Assembly: GCA_009668925.1 (NCBI GenBank)
Contig: SBEK01000011.1
Coordinates: 1-36,270 of the forward strand
Length of the DNA stretch: 36,270 bases
Reading direction: 5' to 3'
DNA from: Deltaproteobacteria bacterium
Lineage (GTDB): Bacteria > Desulfobacterota > Syntrophia > Syntrophales > Smithellaceae
A program made the translations under genes and the position numbers. Positions 24,193 to 33,186 of this stretch are shown in pieces (positions within the stretch are counted from its first letter, which is position 1; each line of letters starts with the position of its first letter). Below the pieces are notes generated by a model that was not told where the DNA came from, did not search any database, and was given only the letters and a program-made list of their open reading frames with translations.

Positions 24193-25086
24193 ATGGCAGG
24201 CATTCAAAAAGGAATTATTCTGGCCGGAGGCGCGGGCAGCCGGCTTTATCCGCTGACGCTCGTGGCGAGCAAGCAATTGCAGCCCGTTTATGATAAACCG
24301 ATGATCTATTACCCCTTGGCCACGCTGATGTCGGCAGGCGTAAAGGACATCCTGATTATCTCCACGCCCCAGGACACACCCCGGTTTGCAGACCTGCTGG
24401 GCGACGGCGGCCGCTGGGGCATAAAACTTTCTTACAAAGTGCAGCCCCAGCCCAAAGGCATTGCCCAGGCGTTTCTGGTGGGCGAAGAATTCATCGCCGG
24501 TGACGCCGTGTGCCTGATTCTCGGCGACAACATCTTTTATGGGCAGATGGACCTTCATAAGATCGTCCAGGGCTTCGAGAACGGCGCGGTCATCTTCGGT
24601 TACTACGTCAATGACCCGGAGCGCTATGGGGTTGTGGAATTTGACGCCCAGGGAAAGGCGGTCAGCATCGAGGAGAAGCCGGCCAAACCAAAATCCAACT
24701 ATGCCGTACCGGGATTATATCTTTATGACCGGAGCATCACCCAAATCGCCAAAACGATGAAACCGTCGGCGCGCGGGGAATTGGAAATTACGGACGTCAA
24801 TGTGGAATATTTGAGGCGCGGCGGCCTGCACGTTGTTCCCCTGGGGCGCGGCATCGCCTGGCTGGACACGGGCACGCACACCAGTCTCCTGGAGGCCAGC
24901 CATTTCATCGGCACGCTGGAAGCGAGGCAGGGTTTAAAAATCGCCTGTCTGGAAGAGGTCGCCTACCGGATGGGCTTTGTCGATAAGAAGAAGATGAAGC
25001 AGGTGATCGAAGAAACGCCCAAATCATCCTATCGCGACTATCTGGAGAGAATTCTCAGGGAAAAATCGTACCATGAATATCATTAA
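24193..25086 (+). CDS. rfbA: Glucose-1-phosphate thymidylyltransferase
   Basis: It joins dTTP and glucose-1-phosphate to give dTDP-glucose. [16 protein letters not shown] at 7-22 is the nucleotide-binding signature, and [17 protein letters not shown] at 26-42, LGDNIFYG and [10 protein letters not shown] are all family-specific. The length from ATG 24193 (297) is typical. I reject the longer frame from GTG 24148 because its extra residues are encoded by the heptamer repeats, and GGAGG at 24183-24187 places the start at 24193 (or ATG 24190). It overlaps rfbC by 14 bp. Confidence 0.97.
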   Translation: MAGIQKGIILAGGAGSRLYPLTLVASKQLQPVYDKPMIYYPLATLMSAGVKDILIISTPQDTPRFADLLGDGGRWGIKLSYKVQPQPKGIAQAFLVGEEFIAGDAVCLILGDNIFYGQMDLHKIVQGFENGAVIFGYYVNDPERYGVVEFDAQGKAVSIEEKPAKPKSNYAVPGLYLYDRSITQIAKTMKPSARGELEITDVNVEYLRRGGLHVVPLGRGIAWLDTGTHTSLLEASHFIGTLEARQGLKIACLEEVAYRMGFVDKKKMKQVIEETPKSSYRDYLERILREKSYHEYH

Positions 25087-25618
25087 AACCGATATCCCCG
25101 ATGTTTTGATTCTCGAACCGCGCGTCTTCGGCGATGCGCGGGGATTCTTTTTCGAAAGCTTTAATCAGAAATTATGGCAGGAGAAGACCGGTCTTACCCA
25201 ATCTTTTGTCCAGGACAACCATTCCTATTCCGTGAAGAACGTCCTGCGCGGCCTCCACTATCAGATTCGCGAGCCCCAGGGAAAACTGGTGCGGGTTGTC
25301 CGCGGCGCCGTGTTTGATGTGGCTGTGGACATTCGCCGGTCGTCGCCCACTTTCGGTCGATGGGTCGGGTTCGAACTTTCCGCCGACAACCGCCGGCAAA
25401 TCTGGATTCCTGAAGGCTTTGCCCATGGCTTCCTGGTTCTGTCCGAGACGGCGGAATTTCTTTATAAAACAACCGACTACTGGGCAGCCGCCCATGAGCG
25501 GACCATCCTTTGGAACGACCCGGATCTAATGATCGCCTGGCCGCTGCAGGGTCCTCCCATTCTCTCCGATAAGGATGCTGCGGGCACGCCTTTCAGACAA
25601 GCCCAGACGTTTGCCTGA
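25073..25618 (+). CDS. rfbC: dTDP-4-dehydrorhamnose 3,5-epimerase
   Basis: It epimerises dTDP-4-keto-6-deoxy-D-glucose at C3 and C5 to the L-lyxo form, the step before RfbD. This cupin protein has [11 protein letters not shown] at 21-31, [18 protein letters not shown] at 47-64 with catalytic His62, and the [23 protein letters not shown] stretch carrying the active-site Tyr131. The length (181) is normal. It overlaps rfbA by 14 bp. No rfbD follows, so dTDP-L-rhamnose synthesis must be completed by a gene elsewhere. Confidence 0.96.
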   Translation: MNIIKTDIPDVLILEPRVFGDARGFFFESFNQKLWQEKTGLTQSFVQDNHSYSVKNVLRGLHYQIREPQGKLVRVVRGAVFDVAVDIRRSSPTFGRWVGFELSADNRRQIWIPEGFAHGFLVLSETAEFLYKTTDYWAAAHERTILWNDPDLMIAWPLQGPPILSDKDAAGTPFRQAQTFA

Positions 25619-25784
25619 AGACTTCCGGCGAAGCTGCCGCCGCTCTCCACGACCCATTCCGCAATGATTCTTGCCAATAGTATCCTTCCTCCAACCGATG
25701 TTGTAGTATTTACCTATCAGTCAACTGCTAATTAACTATCATTGTTCATTTGCCTTCGCTGGATTACTCTATCACCCTAACGTG

Positions 25785-25815
25785 CTTTTAAGATAATGAT
25801 TTAAAAGATATTTTT
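25785..25815 (+). terminator. AT-rich terminator-like hairpin between rfbC and wecB
   Basis: CTTTTAA (25785-25791) pairs with TTAAAAG (25801-25807) over a 9-nt loop, followed by ATA and five Ts (25811-25815). The stem is weak because it is AT-rich. The 263-bp spacer otherwise holds no gene and is the probable promoter region for wecB. Confidence 0.3.
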
Positions 25816-25881
25816 GTAATCCAGAGGGCGGAGCTGTATCACGTCACGGCAGTTAATGGGTACAGAGACGATCAATTCGGC

Positions 25882-27180
25882 ATGAATAGCACTCATCTCA
25901 AAACACGGCCACGGAAAACCAGGTGCCGCGCCCGCAAATGGATTCTCGTCGGGGCGGCCCGTCCCAACTTCATGAAAATTGCGCCGCTGATCCGCGCTAT
26001 CGAGGACTACAACGCACGGCACGCGGCCGCCGACAAGCTGATCGTCCCCCTGCTGGTGCACACCGGCCAGCATTATGACGACAATATGTCGGATGCTTTT
26101 TTCCGGGATCTGCAAATCCCGGCGCCGGATATTCATATGGGGATCGGTTCGGGAAGCCACGCTGAGCAGACGGGACAAGTGATGATGGCCTTCGAGAAAA
26201 TTCTCGTGAGCGAGAAGCCGGACCTGGTCGTTGTTGTCGGAGATGTGAACTCAACCATGGCCTGCGCGGTGGCTGCCGTGAAGCTTCATATTCCCGTGGC
26301 GCATGTGGAAGCGGGTCTCCGGAGCTTCGACAGGACGATGCCCGAGGAAATCAATCGTCTGATTACCGACGCCGTCGCCGATTACCTTTTCACGCCTTCT
26401 CCGGACGGAGACAAGAATCTCCTGCGCGAGGGGTGTTCGCCGGACAAGATCTTTCCCGTCGGCAACATCATGGCGGACACATTGCTTTTTAATCTCGAAC
26501 AGGCCAAAAAGAGGGATACCCTGCATCGCCTGGGGCTTAGCCAATCAACAGAAAACGGCTGTCCTCCCTATGCGCTCCTCACCTTGCACCGCCCCGCCAA
26601 CGTCGACAACCGCGAAACGTTTTCCCGCATCCTGGACGGACTTTGTCAAATTGCTTCGCGGATTCCCATCATCTTTCCCCTTCATCCGCGGACCAGAAAA
26701 CAAATTATCGCTTTTGGTTTTGCGGACCAGTTCATCTTCTGCGACCAGTCCGCCCCGGCCCCTCCTTCGTTCGACGATCCTCCGGGCGGACGCATTTACT
26801 GTCCGGAACCGCTGGGCTATCTGGATTTCTTAAGCCTGATGACGGATGCCAAATTCGTTTTAACGGATTCCGGCGGCATTCAGGAAGAAACCACGGTGCT
26901 CGATGTCCCCTGCATCACTATTCGTGATACGACGGAGAGGCCCATTACGGTAATGGAAGGCACGAATATTCTGGTTGGTGACAATCCTGATAAAATGTAT
27001 TTGGAAGCGCAAAAAGTTCTTGACGGCCAAGCACGCCATGGAAGATGTCCCGAATTGTGGGATGGTAAAACTGCTGAGCGGATTGTGAAGATTCTTGCAA
27101 AGCATGTCTTATCGAACGCTGATGCGATTCTTTCGCAGTCAGGATGCGACGCACATCACCATATAGATGATGGTGATTAA
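25882..27180 (+). CDS. wecB: UDP-N-acetylglucosamine 2-epimerase (non-hydrolysing)
   Basis: It interconverts UDP-GlcNAc and UDP-ManNAc. ILVGAARPNFMK is at 21-32, then TGQHYDDNMS at 61-70, VVGDVNSTMAC at 118-128, HVEAGLRSFDRTMPEEINR at 141-159, LTLHRPANVDN, and TDSGGIQEETTVLDVPC. The protein is 432 residues, longer than the usual 370-390, because of a basic N-terminal extension of about 18 residues and extra residues around the APAPPSFDDPPGG loop. ATG 25882 has no good ribosome site, but no other start is available before the conserved first strand. No wecC is in the window, so UDP-ManNAc would be used directly or oxidised elsewhere. Confidence 0.95.
   Translation: MNSTHLKTRPRKTRCRARKWILVGAARPNFMKIAPLIRAIEDYNARHAAADKLIVPLLVHTGQHYDDNMSDAFFRDLQIPAPDIHMGIGSGSHAEQTGQVMMAFEKILVSEKPDLVVVVGDVNSTMACAVAAVKLHIPVAHVEAGLRSFDRTMPEEINRLITDAVADYLFTPSPDGDKNLLREGCSPDKIFPVGNIMADTLLFNLEQAKKRDTLHRLGLSQSTENGCPPYALLTLHRPANVDNRETFSRILDGLCQIASRIPIIFPLHPRTRKQIIAFGFADQFIFCDQSAPAPPSFDDPPGGRIYCPEPLGYLDFLSLMTDAKFVLTDSGGIQEETTVLDVPCITIRDTTERPITVMEGTNILVGDNPDKMYLEAQKVLDGQARHGRCPELWDGKTAERIVKILAKHVLSNADAILSQSGCDAHHHIDDGD
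27155..27177. repeat. Hairpin at the wecB stop codon
   Basis: ATCACCAT (27155-27162) and ATGGTGAT (27170-27177) form a perfect 8-bp stem with a 7-nt loop, ending one base before the stop codon. No T-run follows, so it may stabilise the mRNA 3' end or be chance from the His/Asp-rich tail codons. Confidence 0.4.
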
Positions 27181-27481
27181 GAAAGAAATGATTTGCTGAA
27201 GACAGGGAAAAATGAATAGTCGTTTAATCCATTTGATTCTGAGCGCAGTGCGAACCGTATGCAGATCTCTCATTAATAACTGAAAAAGTATTTTGGGGTG
27301 AAGATAGATATCTTCATAACCATTTCTTGGTTGGAGAATTAGCCATGATCATGAATCAAACGATTATGGTTACAGTGAAGTTTTTAAGGAACTACCACTA
27401 CGAAAGCCTGGTGAACTTTCCTCGTATCACGACTGTAAAACAAATGTGTGAATTGGAATCCTAATACGATTGGAGACGTGA
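27181..27481. other. Spacer at the junction of the two assembly systems
   Basis: This 301-bp interval separates wecB from the Wzx/Wzy-type block. Apart from a possible 39-codon ORF (27345-27464), I see no gene, transposase remnant or clear promoter. Its AT content is higher than upstream. The ribosome site GGAG (27472-27475) for the next gene lies at its end. Confidence 0.55.
27345..27464 (+). CDS. Possible 39-residue small protein, unrecognised
   Basis: ATG 27345 is preceded by GGAGA (27333-27337) at good spacing and reads to TAA at 27462-27464, ending 17 bp before the next gene. The peptide begins MIMNQTIMVTVKFL and contains no motif I recognise. The same frame is open upstream of the ATG for about 40 codons, so it could instead be the end of a decayed longer gene. 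I am not sure it is translated. Confidence 0.25.
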   Translation: MIMNQTIMVTVKFLRNYHYESLVNFPRITTVKQMCELES

Positions 27482-28420
27482 ATGAATTACGACAAGCACG
27501 AGCAATCTATTGTTGAATCTGACAAAATCGGCAAGAACACCAAGATCTGGGCTTTTACCCATATACTTCCGGATGCTCAAATAGGGTCTGACTGCAATAT
27601 TTGCGATCATGTATTCATTGAAAATGACGTGATTATTGGCAATCGAGTAACTATTAAATGCGGCGTTCAACTTTGGGATGGTGTGCGGATTGAAGATGAC
27701 GTGTTCATAGGACCTAATGCTACCTTCGCGAATGATGTATTCCCAAGAAGCAAGCAATATCCCGAAAAGTATTTACGGACATACATTAAGCAAGGTGCAT
27801 CCGTCGGAGCCAATGTGACGATTCTACCAGGAATCACAATAGGAAGAAATGCGATGATTGGCGGAGGTGCAGTTGTTACGCGGGATGTTCCCCCGAACGC
27901 GATAGCTGTGGGTAACCCTGCCTATATAACCGGATATGTTTCAAACATCCCTGCAAGACAGCCATCCAAACTTGAAGTACCTTCTGAACCCTCTCCCAAT
28001 GTAATCATGTCTGCCGTCAAAGGAGTAAAAGTATACAATTTACCTATTGTCATTGATATGAGAGGCAGTCTATCAGCAGCTGAATATGAGCAGCACTTGC
28101 CTTTTATGCCGAAGAGATATTTTCTGGTATTTGACGTAAAAAGCAGAGAAATAAGAGGTGAACACGCACACAGAACGTTGCATCAATTCTTGGTCTGCAT
28201 AAAAGGATCTTGCGCACTGGTCGTCGATGATGGAAATAATAATCAGGAAATCTTATTAGACAGACCGAATATTGGTGTCCATTTACCGCCAATGGTTTGG
28301 GGTATACAATATAAATACTCGCCGGATGCCGTGCTGTTGGTTCTTGCTTCTGATATTTATAAGGCGGATGATTATATCAGAGACTATGATGAGTTTCTCA
28401 GCGTGACAAAATCAATATGA
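27482..28420 (+). CDS. Bifunctional sugar N-acetyltransferase / dTDP-4-keto-6-deoxyhexose 3,4-ketoisomerase (WxcM/FdtD-like)
   Basis: Residues 1-155 are a hexapeptide-repeat acetyltransferase ([20 protein letters not shown], then [20 protein letters not shown], then NPAYITGY). Residues 178-312 are a cupin 3,4-ketoisomerase of the FdtA/QdtA/WxcM type, with [19 protein letters not shown] at 226-244 (His228 and His230) and [24 protein letters not shown]. The same fusion order is known from Shewanella denitrificans FdtD. It would convert RfbB's product to the 3-keto isomer and later acetylate the 3-amino sugar made by the next gene. Whether the product is Fuc3NAc or Qui3NAc cannot be told here. 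GGAG lies 6 bases before ATG 27482. The stop overlaps the aminotransferase start (ATGA). Confidence 0.9.
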   Translation: MNYDKHEQSIVESDKIGKNTKIWAFTHILPDAQIGSDCNICDHVFIENDVIIGNRVTIKCGVQLWDGVRIEDDVFIGPNATFANDVFPRSKQYPEKYLRTYIKQGASVGANVTILPGITIGRNAMIGGGAVVTRDVPPNAIAVGNPAYITGYVSNIPARQPSKLEVPSEPSPNVIMSAVKGVKVYNLPIVIDMRGSLSAAEYEQHLPFMPKRYFLVFDVKSREIRGEHAHRTLHQFLVCIKGSCALVVDDGNNNQEILLDRPNIGVHLPPMVWGIQYKYSPDAVLLVLASDIYKADDYIRDYDEFLSVTKSI

Positions 28421-29523
28421 ATATATCTTTTCTTGATCTCAAATCATCTTACATAGAGCTCAAAGCACCTTTGGATGCGGCATACAAGAGGGTGATGGAA
28501 TCGGGTTGGTATATTCTGGGTTCGGAAGTTGAAGCTTTTGAGCATGAATTTGCAGAATATTGTAATGTAAAGCATTGTGTAGGCGTCGGAAACGGACTTG
28601 ATGCGCTGCATTTAATACTGAGGGCATTGAAAATCGGGTCGGGGGATGAAGTGATCGTTCCCTCCAATACTTACATAGCCACTTGGCTTGCCGTTACTTA
28701 TGCGGGAGCGACTCCCGTGCCGGTAGAACCGGATATTCGGACTTATAATATGGATCCGAATCGCATAGAAGAAGCCATCACTTCCCGCACCCGGGCTATT
28801 CTGCCCGTGCATCTGTATGGCCAACCTGTCGATATGAACTCCATCCTGGGTATTGCTAATCGCTATGGGCTGAAGGTTATAGAAGATGCAGCTCAAGCGC
28901 AGGGTGCAAGATATAAAGATAAACGGACAGGTGGATTGGGGGATGCTGCCGGGTTTAGTTTTTATCCCGGGAAAAACCTTGGGGCTTTCGGGGATGGCGG
29001 TGCCGTGACTACAAACGACGGCATATTAGCACAACGCGTCCGAAGTCTGCGAAACTATGGTTCTCATATAAAGTATTTTAATGAAACCAAAGGTTTCAAT
29101 TCTCGTCTCGACGAATTACAAGCCGCCTTTCTCAGAGTCAAATTGCAGATACTGGATGAATGGAATAAGCGAAGGACAATTATAGCGGACCTCTATCGTC
29201 GTAGACTGGCTGACATCTCAGAATTGACATGCCCCTACGTCCCGGATTGGGCCGAGCCTGCTTGGCATCTTTTCGTTGTACGCACGCCCGAAAGGGAAAA
29301 ATTGCAGTGCTATCTTGCTGAACAGGGTATTCAAACGATGATCCACTATCCTGTCCCACCGCATAAACAGGAAGCCTATTGCGAAATGGTATCAGTTGAT
29401 CTGCCCATTTCGGAAAAAATACATCGTGAAGTACTGAGCTTGCCAATAGGGCCGGCAATGAATCAAAACGATGCATCTGCAATTATAGAAGCTATTAAGA
29501 ATCGACTATGGAAACAGCGTTAG
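28417..29523 (+). CDS. DegT/DnrJ/EryC1 aminotransferase for a dTDP-3-amino-3,6-dideoxyhexose (FdtB/QdtB-like)
   Basis: This PLP enzyme aminates the 3-keto sugar from the preceding isomerase using an amino donor such as glutamate. [17 protein letters not shown] at 55-71 binds the cofactor phosphate, [11 protein letters not shown] at 154-164 supplies Asp157, and [18 protein letters not shown] carries the Schiff-base Lys186. The N-terminal SFLDLKSSY and the C-terminal [12 protein letters not shown] are typical of this subgroup, and the 368-residue length is standard. It overlaps the ketoisomerase gene by 4 bp and the following acetyltransferase gene by 16 bp, so the three are one translational unit. 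Confidence 0.93.
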   Translation: MNISFLDLKSSYIELKAPLDAAYKRVMESGWYILGSEVEAFEHEFAEYCNVKHCVGVGNGLDALHLILRALKIGSGDEVIVPSNTYIATWLAVTYAGATPVPVEPDIRTYNMDPNRIEEAITSRTRAILPVHLYGQPVDMNSILGIANRYGLKVIEDAAQAQGARYKDKRTGGLGDAAGFSFYPGKNLGAFGDGGAVTTNDGILAQRVRSLRNYGSHIKYFNETKGFNSRLDELQAAFLRVKLQILDEWNKRRTIIADLYRRRLADISELTCPYVPDWAEPAWHLFVVRTPEREKLQCYLAEQGIQTMIHYPVPPHKQEAYCEMVSVDLPISEKIHREVLSLPIGPAMNQNDASAIIEAIKNRLWKQR

Positions 29524-30113
29524 ATATCTTCCATGCCTTGGCACGCATAGCAAAACATCCAGCTCATTACCTTGTCCGATATTTCCGCATACTGAAATAT
29601 CGACTGCTCTCAAATGCGAAGAACGTTAAAGGCAAAGGCAGGATTTATCAGCCGGTTCTTTTCTCCGGTTCCGGAGAAATTATAATAGGAAAAGACGTCA
29701 CGTTTGGTGTGTGTTCTTCACCCGGATTCTATAGCGGCTATCATCATATCGAAGCACGAAGCCCAAATTCCCTAATCGTTATCAGTGATCATTGCTGGAT
29801 TAACAATAATTGCACGATTATCAGCGATGGGGGAGGGATAAGAATTGGTCCGCACACTCTTTTTGGAACTGATGTGGAAATTTATGACAGCGACTTTCAC
29901 GAGCTTACCCCTGAAAAAAGAATTGGCGGGAAGCCGCGCGTGGCGCCGATCAACATAGGGCAAAATGTTTTTATTGGATCGCACGTCCGTATAATGAAAG
30001 GGGTTGACATTGGAGACAATAGCGTTATCGCTAACAGCAGCGTGATCGTTTCATCTATACCGGCAAATGTCGTAGCAGCCGGGAATCCCGGTAGAGTAAT
30101 CAAATCGCTCTAA
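29508..30113 (+). CDS. Hexapeptide-repeat acetyltransferase (WbbJ/WcaF-like)
   Basis: An N-terminal basic amphipathic segment ([14 protein letters not shown]) is followed by a left-handed beta helix: [43 protein letters not shown] with the likely catalytic His at the end of that stretch, then [13 protein letters not shown] and [11 protein letters not shown]. The 201-residue length is normal for maltose or galactoside O-acetyltransferase relatives. The bifunctional gene upstream already carries an N-acetyltransferase, so this one probably O-acetylates a sugar or a lipid-linked intermediate. It overlaps the aminotransferase gene by 16 bp. Confidence 0.85.
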   Translation: METALDIFHALARIAKHPAHYLVRYFRILKYRLLSNAKNVKGKGRIYQPVLFSGSGEIIIGKDVTFGVCSSPGFYSGYHHIEARSPNSLIVISDHCWINNNCTIISDGGGIRIGPHTLFGTDVEIYDSDFHELTPEKRIGGKPRVAPINIGQNVFIGSHVRIMKGVDIGDNSVIANSSVIVSSIPANVVAAGNPGRVIKSL

Positions 30114-30409
30114 TCTGTTTATCATAGCATCGATTGCTTTTCTTACATCGAGTGACTCAAATCGACAGCAGGCATAAGCCACTGAGCAGGCGCTGCAAAG
30201 CAACGATGTCGCGGGCTTCGCTCAACAGCATGACTTATTAATCTTCTCCTAATCGAATGCACATTTGTCACACCGGGGAAAGCCGGCATCCAGGCATTAA
30301 TTAAACTGGTTCCCGGCCTCGTAATCTAAAATTTATAAGACGAGGAAGACGACTGAAGTGAGATGATATCAGTCGAGAAGACTATTATGAGGCCGTTAAT
30401 AATTCATTT
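30114..30409. other. Non-coding spacer upstream of wzx
   Basis: This 296-bp interval holds no gene. It contains a decayed REP-like element (30266-30294) and a 6-bp inverted repeat CCTCGT/ACGAGG (30317-30322 and 30340-30345) around an AT-rich stretch. A promoter for wzx is plausible here but not clearly readable. Confidence 0.5.
30266..30294. repeat. Decayed REP-like element
   Basis: The segment TGTCACACCGGGGAAAGC plus CGGCATCCAGG follows the layout of the widespread intergenic palindrome GTCATTCCCGCGAAAGCGGGAATCCAG: same ends, same loop, altered stem. Only one copy was seen in the window. Confidence 0.4.
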
Positions 30410-31864
30410 ATGAAATCACCATTGGGTCGTTTCAATTTGTTCTTTACCAATATCGCATTCTTTGGCGGATTAAAGGTTCTGGGTGCACTATTTCCTTTAT
30501 TCATTTTTCCTTTCGTGACGCGAAGGTTAGACGGTGCCGATGCATTTGGGATGTATGATATCTTTCTGGTCATCAGTAGTTTAAGTGCAAGTGTTGCCAT
30601 GATGGGCATACCGGATGCCATGTTCCGGCAGTATTATATAAAATGCAATGCCGAATATCGCAAGGAGGTTACTGCCACAGGTTTTGTGATCGTTGTAACA
30701 GCCGCCATCATTGTCAGCTTGATGGTTGCGATCCTGAAAAACTTCATCCAGGTAATGGTTTTAAACGACAATCATTACTATTCAATTATCTATTTTGCGG
30801 CATTCTATATTCTTCTTCAAAATCTTTTCAACGTTTCGGTTCATCCGTCACGATTAGACAATAACAAGAAACATTTACTGTTCAACACGTTGTTTTATGC
30901 AGTAATCTTTTATGCGGTCGTCTTGCTGTTACTGCATCTTTCATATGGATTGTATGCACTTATTTATGCTCATTTGGTCGCCGCCGGTATCATGGCTATC
31001 TATTTTATTTATCTGAATAGCAGTAATTTTTTCCCCGTACGGTTCTCTAAAGACATCGCCTGGAAGCTGTTACAAGTTGGCCTGCCGCTGATGCCCATTT
31101 TTCTAATCTACTGGGCGAATAATTCGATCGTTCGTATCTTAATTATGAAATATCTGGGAGCGACTGAACTTGGCGTTTTTGCTATTGGCAGCAAGTACGC
31201 GTCAGTAAGCACTTTCCTGCAAATGGCTTTTGCCGGTGGTTGGTCATTCTTTACCTTTTCAACCATGAACGATAAAGATCATGTCAGCATAAAATCACGA
31301 ATCTTTGAGGCCTTACTTTTTATTATCGTTGTCGGGTACGCTATAATAGTGCCGTTAGCACCATATTTCTTTGGGTTAGTGTTTCTGGGTGATTATGCAA
31401 GAGGATATGTCGTATTTGGGCAATTATTTTTAGCGCCGCTATTTCTAATTCTTTATCAGATTATCGCCAGTCAATTTGTCATCATTGGGAAAAGTCATTA
31501 TTCCTTGATTTCACTGAGTGTCGGATTTTCCGTATCTTTGCTTTTGAGTTTTGTATTCCTCAAAATGGGTTCCGGCATTGCAGGCCTTTCATATAGCATC
31601 CCGATTAGTTATCTTACGGCAATTCTTATTGCCTATTTTTTCACCAGGAAGTTTAAGATCTTTGATCTTAATTTCGAATCTTTTGTTTCGTTTGGTTTCA
31701 TAATCGTCATGAATATTGTTCTGCAAATAGAACATGGTCTAAGAGTGTACATTTTCTTATCACCGCTATTATTAATATACTGTTACATTAATAAACGCCT
31801 GATTTTAGAGTTAATACATATGATCAAAAGATTGGGGCTGAGGAGATTCAGGACCAATGAATAA
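30410..31864 (+). CDS. wzx: Wzx-type oligosaccharide flippase
   Basis: This 484-residue integral membrane protein has about 12-14 hydrophobic segments. The N-terminal FPLFIFPFVTRRLDGADAFGMYD and the central LLQVGLPLMPIFLIYWANNS are the two repeated-domain starts seen in polysaccharide flippases of the MOP superfamily. It would turn undecaprenyl-PP-linked repeat units across the inner membrane for Wzy. The start at 30410 lacks a strong ribosome site (GAGG is 16 bases upstream), yet the first helix begins within 15 residues. Base composition is markedly AT-rich compared with the genes before 27 kb. It overlaps the next gene by 8 bp. Confidence 0.92.
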   Translation: MKSPLGRFNLFFTNIAFFGGLKVLGALFPLFIFPFVTRRLDGADAFGMYDIFLVISSLSASVAMMGIPDAMFRQYYIKCNAEYRKEVTATGFVIVVTAAIIVSLMVAILKNFIQVMVLNDNHYYSIIYFAAFYILLQNLFNVSVHPSRLDNNKKHLLFNTLFYAVIFYAVVLLLLHLSYGLYALIYAHLVAAGIMAIYFIYLNSSNFFPVRFSKDIAWKLLQVGLPLMPIFLIYWANNSIVRILIMKYLGATELGVFAIGSKYASVSTFLQMAFAGGWSFFTFSTMNDKDHVSIKSRIFEALLFIIVVGYAIIVPLAPYFFGLVFLGDYARGYVVFGQLFLAPLFLILYQIIASQFVIIGKSHYSLISLSVGFSVSLLLSFVFLKMGSGIAGLSYSIPISYLTAILIAYFFTRKFKIFDLNFESFVSFGFIIVMNIVLQIEHGLRVYIFLSPLLLIYCYINKRLILELIHMIKRLGLRRFRTNE

Positions 31865-33137
31865 CCGAGTCCGCTATGTTTTTTATTACCCGTCTTCGGG
31901 AATTGGCGGTGCTCAATTACTTTTTGGCAGAATAGCCGAAGCACTCATTAACGATGGACGTCGTGTATTGATAGTTGAAGAGAATAACAGTTATATTAGT
32001 AAATACCTCGGTGAACGAAAGTTAGAATTCGATGTTGTGAAAGTACCCGAATCAAATCATTTCTCAACGACCGCTGATGATATATTGGTTTTGCCATTAT
32101 CTTATGTATTCTTATTCAGGCAATTTGTAGATGCTGCGCCGGAAACGCGATTAGTATTTTGGGATTTACATCCTCACAATTTGATAGAAACAACTGCTTT
32201 TTCAAAAATTTATAAAGAATTTCCAGGTGGGCGGTTATCTTCAGCAGCAAGACTTATTGAAAGGAGACATCTGCATAAAATAAATGTCTTTGCTGCAGAG
32301 GCATCCAGTAAGCAAGCGTTGTATTTTATGTGCTTGCGTAACTTTAGCGAGAACAAGGAATTTTTCAAACTTGGCTTTGATCCTATTTACCTGCCGATAC
32401 CTATTCATGTCATGGAAACCAATAACTTGAGTGCAAAGGACTTTACGACATCAGAAAGACCGTTGAAGCATGGGGTAATACATGTCGGTTGGATTAGCAG
32501 AATGGACGTCGATAAATTGAGGATCCTGGCATTATTGATCGAGGATGCAATTCAATTTAACAAGATTCACGATGACTTCAAAGTATTAATTCATGCGATT
32601 GGTGATGAAAAAGCATGCAATCGTGCTCTAAACAAAAAAAATCAACTGGGTGATGTTTTACGATTACCCGGTGTACTTTTAGGCGCAGATCTGGATGCTT
32701 ATCTGGCGGAGAACATTGATGTAGGGTTTTCAATGGGAACTGCCGCACTTGAATTTGCAAGCAGGCAGGTACCGACTGTTTTAGTGCCAAACACGGACTG
32801 GCATAAGCTCTTTGAAAAAGACCGGCGGCGCTATTTTTGGTTATTTGATTCTCATGGCTATGATGTCGCAGTGGAAAATTTTCACCTGGAAAGCAAAGCT
32901 CGAGATTTTGAAGCTATCATTAGTCATTTTTTGAGAGTCGAAGATGATCTCGGAATGAAGAGCTATAACTATATCATGCAGAACCATTCATTCAATAAAG
33001 TGTTTAAGCGATTTAAAGAATTGACGAATGAATCTGCACTTGTGATGGCAGACCTCGATAATATCGGCCTATATGATTCAGACAATCTGCAGTCTTTCTT
33101 ATTAGCCCTCAAACGTTTCTACAAGGAAATGACTTAG
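31857..33137 (+). CDS. GT-B (GT4-like) glycosyltransferase
   Basis: The protein (426 residues) begins RYVFYYPSSGIGGAQLLFGRI, with the glycine-rich acceptor loop at 15-20. The C-terminal half has VIHVGWISRMDVDK and DVGFSMGTAALEFASRQVPTVLVP, the latter at the donor phosphate position of GT4-like enzymes. Similarity to well-known families is weak in the middle, so the donor is unknown. It lies between wzx and wzy and shares their AT-rich composition. It is the only glycosyltransferase seen in this second block; others may lie beyond the window. Confidence 0.7.
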   Translation: MNNRVRYVFYYPSSGIGGAQLLFGRIAEALINDGRRVLIVEENNSYISKYLGERKLEFDVVKVPESNHFSTTADDILVLPLSYVFLFRQFVDAAPETRLVFWDLHPHNLIETTAFSKIYKEFPGGRLSSAARLIERRHLHKINVFAAEASSKQALYFMCLRNFSENKEFFKLGFDPIYLPIPIHVMETNNLSAKDFTTSERPLKHGVIHVGWISRMDVDKLRILALLIEDAIQFNKIHDDFKVLIHAIGDEKACNRALNKKNQLGDVLRLPGVLLGADLDAYLAENIDVGFSMGTAALEFASRQVPTVLVPNTDWHKLFEKDRRRYFWLFDSHGYDVAVENFHLESKARDFEAIISHFLRVEDDLGMKSYNYIMQNHSFNKVFKRFKELTNESALVMADLDNIGLYDSDNLQSFLLALKRFYKEMT

Positions 33138-33186
33138 CAATATTGAATATAATAGTGGATGATGATCTAAAATCATAGGGGACCAA

